Assembly (NCBI GenBank): GCA_025359965.1
Contig: JANYDC010000018.1
Location: forward strand, 1-50,621
Source of the DNA: Pedosphaera sp.
GTDB taxonomy: Bacteria > Verrucomicrobiota > Verrucomicrobiia > Limisphaerales > SXQI01
Direction: 5' to 3'
Length of the DNA stretch: 50,621 nucleotides
Below, in pieces: positions 34,822-43,784 of the stretch. A program made the translations under genes and the position numbers. Position 1 is the stretch's first letter; every line of letters starts with the position of its first letter. Under the pieces are notes generated by a model. It did not search any database and was not told where the DNA came from. It saw only the letters and a program-made list of their open reading frames with translations.

Positions 34822-37800
34822 TTAATTTTTAGACTCTGCAGGCAGAGGCACCTGACCGGGGCGGCTGACGTAATAGAGCAGGTCGCGCACTTCCTGTTCG
34901 CTCAACGAGTTCAACAATCCTTCCGGCATCATCGAAAGTTCGGTCTGCTTTTGACCGGCGACCTCATTGCGTGGGATCACCAATAATTCGTTGGCAGTCT
35001 GGACGGTAATGGCGCGATCGTCGGTTTTCTTCACGATTCCAACAATGCTTCGGCCGTCCTTGGTTTCGACCTCCGTGCTGCGGTACTCATTTGGAATTAC
35101 TGCATTGGGGTCCACCATGTTTTCCAACAGATACCCGATATCCGATCGGTTCGCTCCGGTTATGTCCGGCCCCACCTTGCCACCACTGTCAAATAGGGTG
35201 TGGCATTGGGCACAAATGCGATTGAAAAGCACGCGCCCTCTTCCGGCATTGCCCGGCTGCGAATAACCCGCACTATAAATCGCGCGGAATTTTTCAATCT
35301 GCGTATTCTTATCCGCCGTAGTTTCGCGAACCGCTCCGTAAGCCCGACCCAACAATGTTTGAACCCCTCCGTCCTTCATGCCGCGCAATTGGCGGATGAT
35401 GTCAGCAGTAAGATCCTTCGCCGAAACCGTCCCGGAGGCAACCGCTTCGAGCAGAGCCCGGGCGTAGGCCGGGCGCGACACCAAGGTGTTGAGCGCATCC
35501 CTCTTCTGGCCCACATCAAGGCCCGCGTAAGCCTTCAGGATTGCCGCCGGTGTTTGGGCATCATTGTACCCAGCGAGAGCCCTAATGGCTTCTCCACGCA
35601 AATCCCCCTGCCCGACCATCGCCAGAAGAGTCGCAGGCAGTTGCGCGTCTTTGATCCCCAAGAGTGAGTCCAGCGCTGCGCGCCTCGCCCCCGCTGGCGC
35701 TGACGAATCAGCCAAGGATTTCCTTAGTGCTGTCCGCGCCTTCTCGCTGCCAAAACTAACCGACAACGACTGGGAAACCGTGCGAACCTCAGGGTTTGAA
35801 CTTGTTCCCAGTTTCGCCTCCAGCGTTTCCCAGCCTTGCGGCATGGTCACACTTCGCTGTCCTCGCAACGCCGCCGTTAATCCATTCAACATCTCCAACT
35901 GCTTTCCCGCATCCTCCACCGAACCAAGCCCCGTCGTGATCAGGTTCATGGCGTCCGCCGTGCCGATGGCTGCCACCCGACGCGTCGTAAAATTCAGCAG
36001 ATTGGGGATCTTTGAGTCATGCGCGGCCCGCAGCGCCTCCTCGGGATGACCGGCCACCAGCGGCTCCATCGCGAACCAATACATCAAAGGCAGATTATGA
36101 TCCCCTGCGTCCTCGCCGTGGGCCAACAACCGATGCACGAGACCGGCCCGCATCTCCTCGCTCTCCATTCTCTGAATGGAAGAAGCAATAAACATCCGCA
36201 CCAATGCCGAAGAATCCTTCTCCGCCATCTGGTTCAGATCAGGATCAGCGGCAATATTGTTGTCCTGAGCCTCTTGAATAAGGTTTTTCAGTTTTGCGGA
36301 ATCTTCAAAAACCAACTGGATCGTCCAACCCCTGACCCATTCATCAGGTGATTTCAGATTTTCTATGGCGGTGCGCGCATCCAGCCCAGTGGTAAGGTGC
36401 AAGGCCCACAAGGCACGCAGGCGTTCCTCAGTGGTTTTGCCGTCCTTGATCCATCCACGCAGCGGGCCGGTGGCGGTGGCTGAGAGTTTGCCGGCTTGGG
36501 CGCGCTCCTGGAGAATGCGCCGGGCGTGACGGCTGTTGAATTCGTTTTTGGAGATGACTTCCTTAACCAAAGCCTCGTCACTGGCTTTGGCGAGGTCCAT
36601 GTGCGTCACCTTTTGCCCATTGTACACCATCTTGTAAATGCGCCCATTGCTTCGGTCATGTCCGTCTTCGCGGGGATTGTGGCACTGGTTTTTGTCGTAC
36701 CAATCAATGACGAACACCGATCCATCCTGATCGTAACGCTGATTAAGCGTCTGCGACCAAGTATCATTGAAATTCATGAAATCCTTGCCGTGTTTCCCCA
36801 CGTAACCCGATCCGCTGCGCTCAGGGATATCCATATTGAAACGCTGACCGTGAATGTTTCCCATGAACATATTGCCCCGGTATTCCTCGGGCCAGCTCGT
36901 CCCCAAGTAACACATCATCCCTGCGTGCGCGTGCCCTCCACCAGCGGAATCGCTGCGTGAATTGCCCGCATGTGGCCCGCCCTGCCCCGCCCAATGAACG
37001 TGGTCACCGTGCTGCTTGATATCGTCGTAAATGTAGGGGTGAACCGGTTTGCCCTGCCATTTTGAAAAACGATTCAGCTCCTCCTGACCCACTGGAAAAT
37101 GCTCGCCACCCTGCCTCTGTAATCGTGCGCCCTGGATCATCTGCCAAAAATGAGGGATGACGCACATCTCCGCAAAAATCTGCCCCGTGCCATTAAAATC
37201 AAACCCCCACGGATTACTTCCGCCCTCGGTGAAGACTTCAAACACGCCGCGCGTGGGATGGTACCGCCAGACGCCTGCATCCATCCATTGACGCTCCTTC
37301 GCGGTCGCCCCGGGCTTTCCAACATTCGACGGGCAAAACACCCCGTGACATCCATACAACCAGCCGTCCGGCCCCCAGTTGAAACTATTCAGCGTCTCGT
37401 GTGTGTCAGCCGTAAAATCCCATCCATCCAGCATTATCTTTGGATTGCCTGCTGGCGCGGGGTTTTCCCAATCCTTCACCGGCACAAACATCAGGTATGG
37501 AGCGGCTCCGATCCATACTCCGCCAAAACCCACTTCAATGCCACTGACTAGGTTCAGATGTTCCAGAAAAACCGTCTTTTTATCGAACTTGTGGTCCCCA
37601 TCGGTATCCTCAAACACCAGAATCCGATCCGCACCGCCGAAGATATCCTTTAACTGCTCCTCCGAAGGGTTGCTCCCATCGCCGTTGGTCCCACGTTTCT
37701 CAGGCGGCGTCACCGTCCCGCGCCGTTTCGGATAAGTGATGCCTTCGACCACCCACATCCTGCCCCGATCATCCATAGTGAAAGCGATGGGCTGAATTAA

Positions 37801-37986
37801 ATCCGGTTCCGCCGCAAACACGTGCATCTTGAACCCGGCCGGAAGCGTCGCCTTGTCGCAGGCGTCCTGAGGGCTGAGCCCGGCAAAAGGCACGACGTCG
37901 GCCACGGGAGGAGTCTGGGCACGGGACAGGACTCCGCTTCCTAAGATCAAGGCAGAACAAAAAAAAGATAAAATAGGCTTGGTCAT
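34822..37986 (-). CDS. Secreted PVC-type dehydrogenase with HEAT repeats and cytochrome c
   Basis: 1054 residues with a signal peptide (MTKPILSFFCSALILGSGVLSRA). A beta-propeller of the PVC membrane-bound dehydrogenase type begins FKMHVFAAEPDLIQPIAFTM and includes ILVFEDTDGDHKFDK and the central NFNDTWSQTLNQRYDQDGSV. HEAT-type helical repeats fill about residues 560-900. A cytochrome c domain follows with CAQCH at 925-929 (haem attachment) and distal Met in MMPEGL. The family is expanded in Verrucomicrobiota and Planctomycetota and is thought to oxidise sugars or alcohols and pass electrons to haem; substrate unknown. It shares the dehydrogenase-HEAT-haem order with the giant fusion at 7261-12390 but lacks the ceramidase and LamG domains. 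It is a single gene, 188 bases after the sensor kinase on the same strand. Confidence 0.93.
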   Translation of the reverse strand: MTKPILSFFCSALILGSGVLSRAQTPPVADVVPFAGLSPQDACDKATLPAGFKMHVFAAEPDLIQPIAFTMDDRGRMWVVEGITYPKRRGTVTPPEKRGTNGDGSNPSEEQLKDIFGGADRILVFEDTDGDHKFDKKTVFLEHLNLVSGIEVGFGGVWIGAAPYLMFVPVKDWENPAPAGNPKIMLDGWDFTADTHETLNSFNWGPDGWLYGCHGVFCPSNVGKPGATAKERQWMDAGVWRYHPTRGVFEVFTEGGSNPWGFDFNGTGQIFAEMCVIPHFWQMIQGARLQRQGGEHFPVGQEELNRFSKWQGKPVHPYIYDDIKQHGDHVHWAGQGGPHAGNSRSDSAGGGHAHAGMMCYLGTSWPEEYRGNMFMGNIHGQRFNMDIPERSGSGYVGKHGKDFMNFNDTWSQTLNQRYDQDGSVFVIDWYDKNQCHNPREDGHDRSNGRIYKMVYNGQKVTHMDLAKASDEALVKEVISKNEFNSRHARRILQERAQAGKLSATATGPLRGWIKDGKTTEERLRALWALHLTTGLDARTAIENLKSPDEWVRGWTIQLVFEDSAKLKNLIQEAQDNNIAADPDLNQMAEKDSSALVRMFIASSIQRMESEEMRAGLVHRLLAHGEDAGDHNLPLMYWFAMEPLVAGHPEEALRAAHDSKIPNLLNFTTRRVAAIGTADAMNLITTGLGSVEDAGKQLEMLNGLTAALRGQRSVTMPQGWETLEAKLGTSSNPEVRTVSQSLSVSFGSEKARTALRKSLADSSAPAGARRAALDSLLGIKDAQLPATLLAMVGQGDLRGEAIRALAGYNDAQTPAAILKAYAGLDVGQKRDALNTLVSRPAYARALLEAVASGTVSAKDLTADIIRQLRGMKDGGVQTLLGRAYGAVRETTADKNTQIEKFRAIYSAGYSQPGNAGRGRVLFNRICAQCHTLFDSGGKVGPDITGANRSDIGYLLENMVDPNAVIPNEYRSTEVETKDGRSIVGIVKKTDDRAITVQTANELLVIPRNEVAGQKQTELSMMPEGLLNSLSEQEVRDLLYYVSRPGQVPLPAESKN

Positions 37987-38151
37987 GGGCGGAAATGGGT
38001 TGTGGCAGTAAAAAAACGCATGGCATCAAAACATCAAAGATTCAGCACGGGCTCGGATTGAGAAATACCTTCTTGTCCCCAGAATGCCAAGCTTTCTAAG
38101 GAGTTCACCCCATATTCGAACAATCCAGATTGGGGTTATAGATTCTCCGCC

Positions 38152-38795
38152 ATGGATTTGAGGGAATGTTTTAGGCTTTGGATTGCGTTTGTGGGAGCGG
38201 CACTTTTGGCCTCCTGCCCGCTAAGGGCTGAGAATGTTGTTGCGCTCGCCGATGCAAGCCACCCAAGTCCGGTCGTCCCAGACTTATCAGGTGATCTCGC
38301 TCACTTCCGCGCCGGCATCGGCTCCGGTGTTTTTTTTGATGTTTCGCCCTCAAAAAGGGGGGATCACACGAAATCGCTTTTACAGACGTCCAGTTTAGTA
38401 GCGCCATTTTTGCTCCAAGCGAGCGCAAAGCGAAGGATGCACCCACTCTTGAATTTGGCGGCGAGTTCTTCACAGGTGGGCAATGGCATCCAAAAAGCGC
38501 TTATTTCTTAGCTTTAATCCCCTATTTTAAGTGGAACATCAATCCAGAGGATCCGGTAGTGATCTATTTGCAGGTCGGCTCCGGTGTGGCAATCACCGAC
38601 ATAGGACACCCCGATTTGGGAAGTGTGCTTGAATTTGTGGAATATGTAGGTGCGGGCCTCCGCTGGAACCTTCCTCGTCATTTGGACTTGTTTGCCGAAA
38701 CCCGCGGAATGCATATTTCCAACGCAGGAATCAGAAAGCCCAACCACGGCATCAGCGGGGTCTCACTTCAATTAGGCGCAGGCTGGAGTTTTTAA
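38152..38795 (+). pseudogene. PagL-like lipid A deacylase, split by a frameshift
   Basis: The first frame gives a signal peptide (LWIAFVGAALLASCPLRA) and then HFRAGIGSGVFFDVSP up to a run of five A and six G at 38352-38362. From there the coding moves to another frame: SHEIAFTDVQFSSAIFA, EFGGEFFTGGQWHP, YFLALIPYFKWNIN, IYLQVGSGVAITDIG, ending in an outer-membrane barrel terminus, LQLGAGWSF. Joined, this is about 213 residues, the length of PagL. The active-site His-x-Ser is present (MHISNAGI), but the Glu expected 12 residues later is not obvious. One added base in the homopolymer would restore the frame, so it may be a sequencing error, phase variation or a true pseudogene. PagL removes a 3-O acyl chain from lipid A in the outer membrane. 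Confidence 0.8.
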
Positions 38796-38910
38796 ACAAC
38801 TGGCCGACAAAATCCAAGCCCAAGCCTCTCCTTTGCTTTTCTGACCACTTCCGTAAGCTGATGCAGAAATATCCAGAAGATTCTGCTATTCTGGTTTTGT
38901 CCGAAAAACC

Positions 38911-40392
38911 ATGACCACCACGCCTGCCGTAACCACGAACAGACCAGCGCCCCAGCCGCGCGGTATTTATACCCTATACTTCCTCGAAATGTGGGAGCGC
39001 ATGAGCTACTACGGGATGCGCTCCCTGCTCGTGCTTTTCATGACCGCCGAGACCGTGCGGCAAGGCATGGGCCTCGAACTCAAAGTAGCCGCCGCAATTT
39101 ACGGCCTTTACACCTGCGCAGTCTATTTGGTGGCACTCCCCGGCGGCTGGATTGCCGACCGCCTGCTCGGCGCCCAACGCTCTGTGTTTTATGGCGGTAT
39201 TATAATCGCCTTGGGCCATTTCACCTTGGCCATCCCGGATACCCGCGCCTTTTTCCTGGGTCTGCTCATTGTGGTCATGGGCACCGCCCTGCTCAAACCC
39301 AACGCCAGCGCCATGGTGGGACAGCTCTACCCCGAGGGCGGGGCAAGACGCGACGCCGGATTTACCTTGTTTTATATGGGTGTCAACTTGGGGGCTTTTA
39401 TCGGCCCCCTCATCTGTGGCGGGTTGCGAGACAACAAAGGCTGGCACTGGGGATTTGGCGCAGCCGGTGTCGGCATGGTCGCCGGAGTTCTGCAATATCA
39501 CTTCACCCGCCGTAATCTCGGCTCCGCCGGTGCTGCTCCGGCAAACCCCGCCCCCCATCCCCGCCTGGCCTGGTCCATGATAGGTGCCGTGGTTGCCATG
39601 ATGTTTTCCATTTTTGCCATGGCCGCATCAGGCAGCCTCAAAATCGATCCCCTCGCCGTGGCACGCCATAGCAGCGCCGTCATTCTTGCCGTAGCCCTCC
39701 TTTGGTTTGTCTGGGCCTTCTTCCTCGCGGGCCTCACCATAGCAGAGCGCAAACGCCTCGTTGTGGTGGGAATTCTCTTTATTTCCTCCGCCCTGTTCTG
39801 GTCGGGCTTTGAGCAAATGGGTTCTTCCATGAGCTTGTTTGCCGAAAAACTGACTGACCGACATGTATTCGGATGGAACATGCCCCCCGAATGGTTCCAA
39901 TCCATCAACGCATTCTTCATCCTGCTCCTTGCTCCCGCATGCTCCGCGCTATGGCTCGGCTTGGACCGCCGGAATCGAACCGCCTCACTAACAGTCAAGA
40001 TGGCATGGGGCCTACTTCTGCTCGGAGCCGGTTTCCTCGTCATGTACTTGGCTTCCCTGCGAATCCAATCCGGCTCTCTGGCCGCACCTTGGTGGCTGGT
40101 CTTCACCTACCTCCTCCACACCATCGGCGAACTCTTCCTGAGTCCGGTCGGGCTCAGCGCGGTCACCAAACTCTCTCCATCGCGCCTCAGCGGCCAGATG
40201 ATGGGCGTATGGTTTCTAGCCACCGCCCTGGGCAATCTGCTCGCCGGCCTGCTGGGCGGCCAGCTTGCCACGGAAAGCACTGCCTCCATGCCTGGAGCTT
40301 TCCTCCGCGTTGCTGCTGTCGCCGGGACCGCCGGAATTCTGCTCTGGGCGTCATCCCCTTGGATCCGCCGTTTAATGCCCGGCATCAAATAA
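38911..40392 (+). CDS. POT/PTR2-family proton-coupled oligopeptide transporter
   Basis: 493 residues with about 13 hydrophobic segments. The POT signature is present in the first helix, EMWERMSYYGMR (ExxER motif for proton coupling), and the second signature follows: FTLFYMGVNLGAFIGPLICG. Further conserved stretches are GGWIADRLLGAQR and LTDRHVFGWNMPPEWFQSIN, and near the C-terminus FTYLLHTIGELFLSPVGLSA. It imports di- and tripeptides with protons across the inner membrane. A possible partner is the secreted CocE/Xaa-Pro-type hydrolase at 15.6-17.5 kb, but it is not linked. Own transcription unit. Confidence 0.95.
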   Translation: MTTTPAVTTNRPAPQPRGIYTLYFLEMWERMSYYGMRSLLVLFMTAETVRQGMGLELKVAAAIYGLYTCAVYLVALPGGWIADRLLGAQRSVFYGGIIIALGHFTLAIPDTRAFFLGLLIVVMGTALLKPNASAMVGQLYPEGGARRDAGFTLFYMGVNLGAFIGPLICGGLRDNKGWHWGFGAAGVGMVAGVLQYHFTRRNLGSAGAAPANPAPHPRLAWSMIGAVVAMMFSIFAMAASGSLKIDPLAVARHSSAVILAVALLWFVWAFFLAGLTIAERKRLVVVGILFISSALFWSGFEQMGSSMSLFAEKLTDRHVFGWNMPPEWFQSINAFFILLLAPACSALWLGLDRRNRTASLTVKMAWGLLLLGAGFLVMYLASLRIQSGSLAAPWWLVFTYLLHTIGELFLSPVGLSAVTKLSPSRLSGQMMGVWFLATALGNLLAGLLGGQLATESTASMPGAFLRVAAVAGTAGILLWASSPWIRRLMPGIK

Positions 40393-40573
40393 TCGAGTGT
40401 AAACTAGAAAGATTCACTCCGCCCTAGGTTTCGTGGGGCCTGCCGCCACAAGGAGCAATGAATCAAGCCATTTCGCCGCCTCCCGAAACTATAAAACAGG
40501 GGGGCGCTTTGCACAGTTATTTGACGCAGAGACGTTAATGTGCATGATGGGCACTTAGCCACCGGAGCCCATT

Positions 40574-43500
40574 ATGAATCTATCCAGATTATTTCTCCTT
40601 TCCCGTCAGGCATCCTCAATTAGCGCCAAGACTCTTTTGTGGGCGCTGATTTTCTGGGCCGCTCCGACATCCCAAGCCCAAGGACTGCCCAACGACGGGA
40701 CTAGTAAGTTCGCCTTTGATTGTGGTATGTCCGTCATGACCTGCTTCTCAGGCTCCAAAAGCGCCGCCTTCACGGATCAGTGCAACAACAGCACCCAAGC
40801 CGATACCAATGGCATTGTCCTTGGCATTATGGACACCCGCAACCCCTCCGTGAACGCCCCGGGCTTTGGCGTCAACTGGATGCCGCCCATGTTCCATAAC
40901 AACGCCGGCGCCCCTGCCCATCAATGGCGCGCCCGCAATCTTGGCGAAGTTTTCGGCATCGCACTCGACAACCAAAACCCACCCAACATCTACGTCGCAG
41001 CCACCTCCGTTTACCCCAATGAAAATCCCGGCCCCGGCGGTTGGGGAGCGGTTTACAAAATCAATGGCACCACCTTCAATATCTCCACCTTCAGCAGTCT
41101 GTCGGGCGTCGGCACCGTTTCCCTCGGCAATGTTTGCTTCGATAAGGGCAACCAACAGTTCTTCGTGGCCGATCTCGATCACGGCTGGATCCGCCGCCTG
41201 AACAATGCCGGTGCCGAAGTTCTGCCCCATTTCGATCACGGCATTCAGGGAGCCACCCCAACCATCGCCGACAATGGCACCCCCAATGAACTCACCGCCT
41301 CGGGACGCCGCGTTTTCGGCCTTCAGGTCTACGCCAACCGCCTGTACTATTCCGTTTGGTACACGGGTAAAAACGAGATCTGGTCAGTCGGCCTTGATGG
41401 CTCGGGCAATTTTATCACCACCGGCCCCAATGGCCCCCGCCCCGAAGTCACCTCACCAGTCTTTCCTTCAACCTTGCAGAACGACACCCCTGTCACTGAT
41501 ATTGCCTTCAGCCAGAACGGTAAAATGCTGGTTGGTGAACGCGGTCTTTGCACGGCGGTTCTAACCAATCTCAACACCGGACCAGCCCACCACTCCCGCG
41601 CCTTGGAATTCACACTTTCCGGCACCACATGGACTTTCAACAAGCAATACAACATCGGGCCGGCCGGTTTCCCAAACAACACCGAAGGTGGCGTGGACTA
41701 TTCTTGCGATGACCTGGTCTATGCCACCGGCGATCTCTTCGCCCCCAACGGCTTTCCCAACCCACCCCTCATCTACGGCCTAGCCATTCTGACGCCCGCC
41801 TCCACCGGCTCACAAACGAGCTACCTGATTGACGCCGATGGCGACACTGCCACCGCGGACAAAAACTTCCTTGGCGATGTTGAAGTCTATCGCTGCTGCG
41901 ACTGCATCACCTTCAACAACGAGCGCCTTGAATGCCTCGGCAACAACTCCTTCAACTGGTCCTTCTGTGTCACCAACACGGGCACCCTCACCAACGGCCA
42001 CCTAGTGATTTTAGACCTGCCACCCGGTGTCACTGTGGACAGCCAGATCATCAACCTCAACCCTCCTCTCGCTCCGGGCGAGGGCGCCTGCACCAGCATC
42101 ACTTTCACCCTGAGCCCAGACGTCAAGACCAACACCCTCTGCTTCCGTGTTGCCGCCCACACACCTGATTTTAATGAATGTTGCGTGATCCCCAAATGCC
42201 TCAACCTTCCCGATTGCTGTGGCATCATCGGCTCCGAATCCATCAAATGCGATTCTGCGGCTGGCACTTTCTCATGGTCCATGACCATCACCAACCTCTC
42301 CGGGGTTACCGCCGCCTACCTCGTGGTCGTTCCTGATCCCGCAGGTTGCGCCTCCGTCGTAAACCCGGTCATCGCCCTCACCCCGCCTCTTGCCAACGGC
42401 CAGTCCACCAACCTCACCATAACCATCGCGGCCACGAACGCCCCCTGCGATCAGGCCTGCCTCCGCATTTCCCTCCACGACAAACAATTTGTTTCCTGCT
42501 GTTCCTTCACCCACTGCATTTCTCTCCGATGCAAGGACGGCAATCACCCCCCCGTCCTCGATTGCCCACCGAATGTCCGCACCGAGTGCGACCCGGCCGT
42601 CGGTAAAAACTATGTTATTAATGCGGGGGTCATGGACCCGGATGGGGACGCCCTCACCGTCACCTGGAAAATCAATGGAAACCCCGTCCAGACCAACACA
42701 ATTCCCGCTGGAATCTCCCTCAACTTCACACTCGTCTCGCTCACCCACAATTACTCTCCCGGCCTTTATACTGTGACCCTCTGCGTGACCGATGGGTTTG
42801 GAGCTCCTGTGATCTGCGAGATGACTCTGGAGATGGGCGATCACACCCCTCCATCGCTCCAATGCCCGCCTGATCGCACTGTGGATGTGTGGCCCAAGGG
42901 GTTGCCCAACCTGCTCGGCCAGTTGGTTGTGAGTGATAATTGCAGCCCTCCTCAAAAAATCATACTCACCCAGCAGCCTCCTCCCGGCTCCCCCATCACA
43001 AACAGCCCTACTTGCATTACCTTCACCGCCACCGATGAGGCGGGAAACGTCGCCACCTGCACCACCTGCATTAATTTCCTGCCCGTGCATCTCCGTGGCT
43101 TCGAAGGCCTTGCCGACATCGTCGGCACCTTCACCACCGTTGCACCCGCCAGCTTCACGCTTAGTGTCGACGGCGATATCGCCAATACCAGCGGTGTGGA
43201 ATACTTTGTCAACGACCTGTCCATCGGCACGGGCAAGGATATCGATTTCCGCCTGCCCTGGTCCAACGTGCCCGCTGGAAGTTATGCCATCGTCGCCGAG
43301 GCCCGCAACGCCGACACCCCTCCACTCAAACTTCGGTCCTCCACCGTCTACCTCTACCTCGCCGCCCCAGGTGCTCCCACCCAAAATGTCACCCTCGGCA
43401 ACATCCTGCTTGAGGACGGCCAACTCAACTTCAGCTTCCCCAGCCTCCAAGGAATTAAATACTTCATCGAAGCGACCGACTCACTCGAATCACCGGACTG

Positions 43501-43597
43501 GCAGGCCATCAATCAAATCGTGGGCGACGGTCAGGTCCATAGCCTGCGAATGGAAACCTCCGGCCACGGCCAATTCATCCGCATACGATCCGAATAA
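40574..43597 (+). CDS. Large Cys-rich secreted protein with beta-propeller-like and HYR-like domains
   Basis: 1007 residues with GGAG before the ATG and an N-terminal hydrophobic signal (TLLWALIFWAAPTSQAQG). Residues 50-450 resemble a six-bladed propeller-like fold (FGIALDNQNPPNIYVAATS, NVCFDKGNQQFFVADLDHGW). From about 435 comes a series of Cys-rich modules, each with CC or CxxC (VEVYRCCDCITF, NECCVIPKCLNLPDCCG, FVSCCSFTHCISLRC). Then there is a HYR/PKD-like part (PPSLQCPPDRTVDV, TCITFTATDEAGNVATC). A final beta-domain resembles the C-terminal modules of verrucomicrobial exported proteins (KYFIEATDSLESPDWQ). Export followed by disulfide formation is likely; function unknown. Confidence 0.8.
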   Translation: MNLSRLFLLSRQASSISAKTLLWALIFWAAPTSQAQGLPNDGTSKFAFDCGMSVMTCFSGSKSAAFTDQCNNSTQADTNGIVLGIMDTRNPSVNAPGFGVNWMPPMFHNNAGAPAHQWRARNLGEVFGIALDNQNPPNIYVAATSVYPNENPGPGGWGAVYKINGTTFNISTFSSLSGVGTVSLGNVCFDKGNQQFFVADLDHGWIRRLNNAGAEVLPHFDHGIQGATPTIADNGTPNELTASGRRVFGLQVYANRLYYSVWYTGKNEIWSVGLDGSGNFITTGPNGPRPEVTSPVFPSTLQNDTPVTDIAFSQNGKMLVGERGLCTAVLTNLNTGPAHHSRALEFTLSGTTWTFNKQYNIGPAGFPNNTEGGVDYSCDDLVYATGDLFAPNGFPNPPLIYGLAILTPASTGSQTSYLIDADGDTATADKNFLGDVEVYRCCDCITFNNERLECLGNNSFNWSFCVTNTGTLTNGHLVILDLPPGVTVDSQIINLNPPLAPGEGACTSITFTLSPDVKTNTLCFRVAAHTPDFNECCVIPKCLNLPDCCGIIGSESIKCDSAAGTFSWSMTITNLSGVTAAYLVVVPDPAGCASVVNPVIALTPPLANGQSTNLTITIAATNAPCDQACLRISLHDKQFVSCCSFTHCISLRCKDGNHPPVLDCPPNVRTECDPAVGKNYVINAGVMDPDGDALTVTWKINGNPVQTNTIPAGISLNFTLVSLTHNYSPGLYTVTLCVTDGFGAPVICEMTLEMGDHTPPSLQCPPDRTVDVWPKGLPNLLGQLVVSDNCSPPQKIILTQQPPPGSPITNSPTCITFTATDEAGNVATCTTCINFLPVHLRGFEGLADIVGTFTTVAPASFTLSVDGDIANTSGVEYFVNDLSIGTGKDIDFRLPWSNVPAGSYAIVAEARNADTPPLKLRSSTVYLYLAAPGAPTQNVTLGNILLEDGQLNFSFPSLQGIKYFIEATDSLESPDWQAINQIVGDGQVHSLRMETSGHGQFIRIRSE

Positions 43598-43784
43598 CTC
43601 AGATTGAGAGCAAGGCTGTGTTCTGCGCCCGGCAGAACCAGCCGCCGCGCACGGACTGATCGAAATAAAACCCTCCTTTCCTCGCACCTAGTCTTTCCCA
43701 TCCGTGCAATCCGCACCATCAGCGGTTAAACTCCCCCCATTTTCGCCTTTGCGTTTTCGCTGTCCTTGTTAACTTCCATGCCCG

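Noticed and set aside
42272..43450. 392-codon minus-strand frame under the Cys-rich protein gene
   Set aside because: Val/Gly/Glu-rich composition typical of an antisense shadow; the plus-strand gene has a signal peptide, ribosome binding site and domains.
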